DNA from: JAGLQA01 sp023135565
Lineage (GTDB): Bacteria; Acidobacteriota; Aminicenantia; UBA2199
Direction of reading: 5' to 3'
Length of the DNA stretch: 6,717 bases
Assembly (NCBI GenBank): GCA_030639305.1
Contig: DAOWCY010000297.1
Location: 1 to 6,717, forward strand
The notes beneath the pieces are model-generated. The model saw only the letters and a list, made by a program, of their open reading frames with translations, was not told the origin of the DNA and searched no databases. The translations under genes and the position numbers were made by a program. Shown here one piece after another: positions 5,725-6,717 of this stretch (its first letter is position 1; every line of letters starts with the position of its first letter).

Positions 5725-6003
5725 ATGAGACGAGAACGAATTACTTATCCCGGCGCTTTTCATCATGTCATGAACCGGGGCTATAACGGCAATCACATTT
5801 TTGAAGGCAACAAAAATAAAAGCCAATTCCTGGATTACCTTGAATGGGCCGCAAAGCAAATGAAAATTCGCCTGTTTGCCTATTGCGTATTAGATAATCA
5901 TTATCATCTGGTCATGGAAAACTCCAGCGGAAGAATGTCGGATTTCGCAAAGCTGCTGAATGAATTAAAGTTTTTGCGTCGCGCAGCCGACGCCAAAACT
6001 TGA
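5725..6003 (+). pseudogene. Truncated REP-associated tyrosine transposase (RAYT, Y1_Tnp)
   Basis: This is an N-terminal fragment of a Y1-type HUH transposase. The opening RITYPGAFHHVMNRG (5-19) and the metal-binding HUH motif HYH at 59-61, in CVLDNHYHLVME (54-65), are classic for the family, which processes GTAG-footed REP hairpins in single-stranded DNA. The match continues to SDFAKLLN (72-79). Family members then continue with a helix that carries the catalytic tyrosine and a GxxxxxRxKS-like segment. Here the frame runs instead into an unrelated tail, LRRAADAKT (84-92), and stops. At 92 aa it is well under half the family's usual length and has no nucleophile, so it cannot be an active transposase. 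The tail is encoded by the hairpin at 5968-6001, which suggests the gene was broken by a palindromic repeat. The promoter and REP-like palindrome upstream are intact. Confidence 0.85.
5968..6001. repeat. Hairpin element at the break of the RAYT gene
   Basis: AAGTTTTTGCGTCG (5968-5981) and CGACGCCAAAACTT (5988-6001) pair over 14 positions with one mismatch around a CGCAGC loop. It starts just where similarity to RAYT proteins ends. Its right half, CCAAAACTT followed by GAT, echoes the CCAAAACTTTTGAT start of the direct repeats at 119 and 230, so it may belong to the same dispersed family. Confidence 0.65.
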
Positions 6004-6323
6004 TTGGACGAAACCTCCCCCCTTAGTTGTTTATAACTGTGATTTTAATGGAAATTTTAAGATATTAAATTAGTGAGACAAGACAAAATCTTTTTTTTCC
6101 AGCCCATTAGGAAAATATAAGTTGGGTAAAGACCTGGACGACATAAACGTATTTGTTAACTTCATCCGTTTAATCAGGGAAATTTTGATAAAGGCGCTGC
6201 TCATAAAATGGTCTTTAAAGGTCATTTTTATGAAATGCTGGACATTTGAATAAAGTAGTAGGCTCTCTTCTGAACGTAACACATAACAAGTTATTTTAGA
6301 CGTACCGTAAAAAGCTATTCTTT
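6004..6323. other. AT-rich stretch with no recognised gene
   Basis: This 320-base segment separates the RAYT remnant from the IS91-type transposase. I see no tRNA, strong terminator or recognisable protein. A T8 run lies at 6091-6098. A short plus-strand frame (6077 to a TAA just past 6240) lacks a good start. A minus-strand frame is listed separately. It probably contains one end of the IS91-family element, which would lie 3' of its transposase gene. Confidence 0.4.
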
Positions 6324-6327
6324 TCAT
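6070..6327 (-). CDS. Doubtful small ORF overlapping the IS91 transposase stop (85 aa)
   Basis: Its ATG overlaps the transposase TGA as ATGA (RC of 6324-6327), the usual arrangement for translational coupling, and it runs for 85 codons without overlapping another gene. The product resembles nothing I know. It has no signal peptide or motif, and its composition (rich in Ser, Leu, Lys, Phe) is what AT-rich non-coding DNA gives. There is no clear ribosome site. It is probably part of the IS91 element's non-coding end and is listed only because of the coupling arrangement. Confidence 0.18.
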   Translation of the reverse strand: MKRIAFYGTSKITCYVLRSEESLLLYSNVQHFIKMTFKDHFMSSAFIKISLIKRMKLTNTFMSSRSLPNLYFPNGLEKKDFVLSH

Positions 6328-6716
6328 GGTGGATGCCTTACAAATAAAATCACATGTCTTTTGTAGAAGATATGGACTTTTACAATCATGTTACCGGTTT
6401 TACACCTGGAACACTTACGATGATAGTTTGTCGCCCTTTGCGGCGCGATTGTATTGGCGTGTGCCAATATAAACTTTAATGAATGCAAGACATCCCGGTA
6501 TGCGGGTGAGAAAAATCCATAATATCTCACTTTATGAAATCCCCTGGGTAAAACATGTTGAAGATACCGGCGTATAAACTCGAAAGCAGTAAGAGTAAGT
6601 CTCTTGCTGCGGCGATTTTTTAAGTCAAAATATTTAAAGCTGACCGAATCATTATCGTCCGACAGTATCCTGCTGTTGGAAATAGCGATGCGATGAATAT
6701 ATCGGGCCAGGTATTG
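6324..6716 (-). CDS. IS91-family transposase (Y2), C-terminal part; 5' end beyond the window
   Basis: Translation of the minus strand from the window edge gives 130 residues in one open frame, ending at TGA (RC of 6324-6326). It begins QYLARYIHRIAISNSRIL, which contains the Y-x3-Y pair (YLARY) that forms the two nucleophilic tyrosines of IS91 rolling-circle transposases. Next come LTLTAFEFIRRYLQHVLPRG and FHKVRYYGFFSP, both strongly conserved in the family's C-terminal domain, and then a CSRC pair near the end (usually CPxCK in relatives). Full proteins are about 380-420 aa, so roughly two-thirds, including the HUH motif, lies outside. Nothing visible is broken. It faces the RAYT remnant tail to tail, and the element end should lie in 6004-6323. 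Confidence 0.9.
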   Translation of the reverse strand, partial: QYLARYIHRIAISNSRILSDDNDSVSFKYFDLKNRRSKRLTLTAFEFIRRYLQHVLPRGFHKVRYYGFFSPAYRDVLHSLKFILAHANTIAPQRATNYHRKCSRCKTGNMIVKVHIFYKRHVILFVRHPP

Positions 6717-6717
6717 G

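Noticed and set aside
6452..6469. TATTGGC/GCCAATA hairpin
   Set aside because: It lies inside the coding frame of the IS91 transposase and is explained by coding sequence; no adjacent T-run or boundary.

Overview
The window looks like accessory chromosomal DNA from a Gram-negative-type bacterium of moderate G+C. The signs are a large exported sensor, a lipoprotein with a lipobox, and Ser/Thr kinase signalling. The mix of Reg_prop sensors, Hanks-type kinases, RAYT transposases and palindromic intergenic repeats would fit an Acidobacteriota/Aminicenantes-like lineage, but that placement is a guess from style and no marker gene is present.

Layout. Bases 1-347 hold no convincing gene. They are packed with short hairpins and two copies of a 32-base repeat. 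Bases 348-3617 (+) encode the main gene, a membrane sensor kinase. It has a signal peptide, fourteen Reg_prop repeats (probably two seven-bladed propellers), a Y_Y_Y domain, one transmembrane helix and a complete cytoplasmic Hanks-type Ser/Thr kinase. This is the outline of a Bacteroides-type hybrid two-component sensor, but with a Ser/Thr kinase in place of the histidine kinase and response-regulator modules. A short convergent gap follows. Next come two minus-strand genes with separate promoters: a CsgG-like lipoprotein (3730-4356) and a small membrane-anchored protein of unknown function (4590-5093). A divergent promoter region (5094-5372) separates the latter from a very short plus-strand gene for an exported TPR-like protein (5373-5570).

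The right end (5571-6717) is a graveyard of single-strand (HUH-type) transposases. A nearly perfect 82-base palindrome sits immediately upstream of a truncated REP-associated tyrosine transposase (RAYT, Y1 type), which ends inside a second hairpin. About 320 bases of unassigned AT-rich DNA follow. The window edge then cuts into the C-terminal part of an IS91-family (Y2 type) transposase on the minus strand.

How the genes may work together. The sensor kinase would detect something in the periplasm and phosphorylate cytoplasmic proteins on Ser/Thr. No obvious target gene is adjacent. The CsgG-like lipoprotein and its membrane-anchored neighbour may both act in the cell envelope, but the sequence shows no direct link to the kinase. 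The most notable items are the propeller/Y_Y_Y/Ser-Thr-kinase fusion, the RAYT-linked palindrome with GTAG feet, and a palindromic repeat element that seems to have interrupted the RAYT gene.
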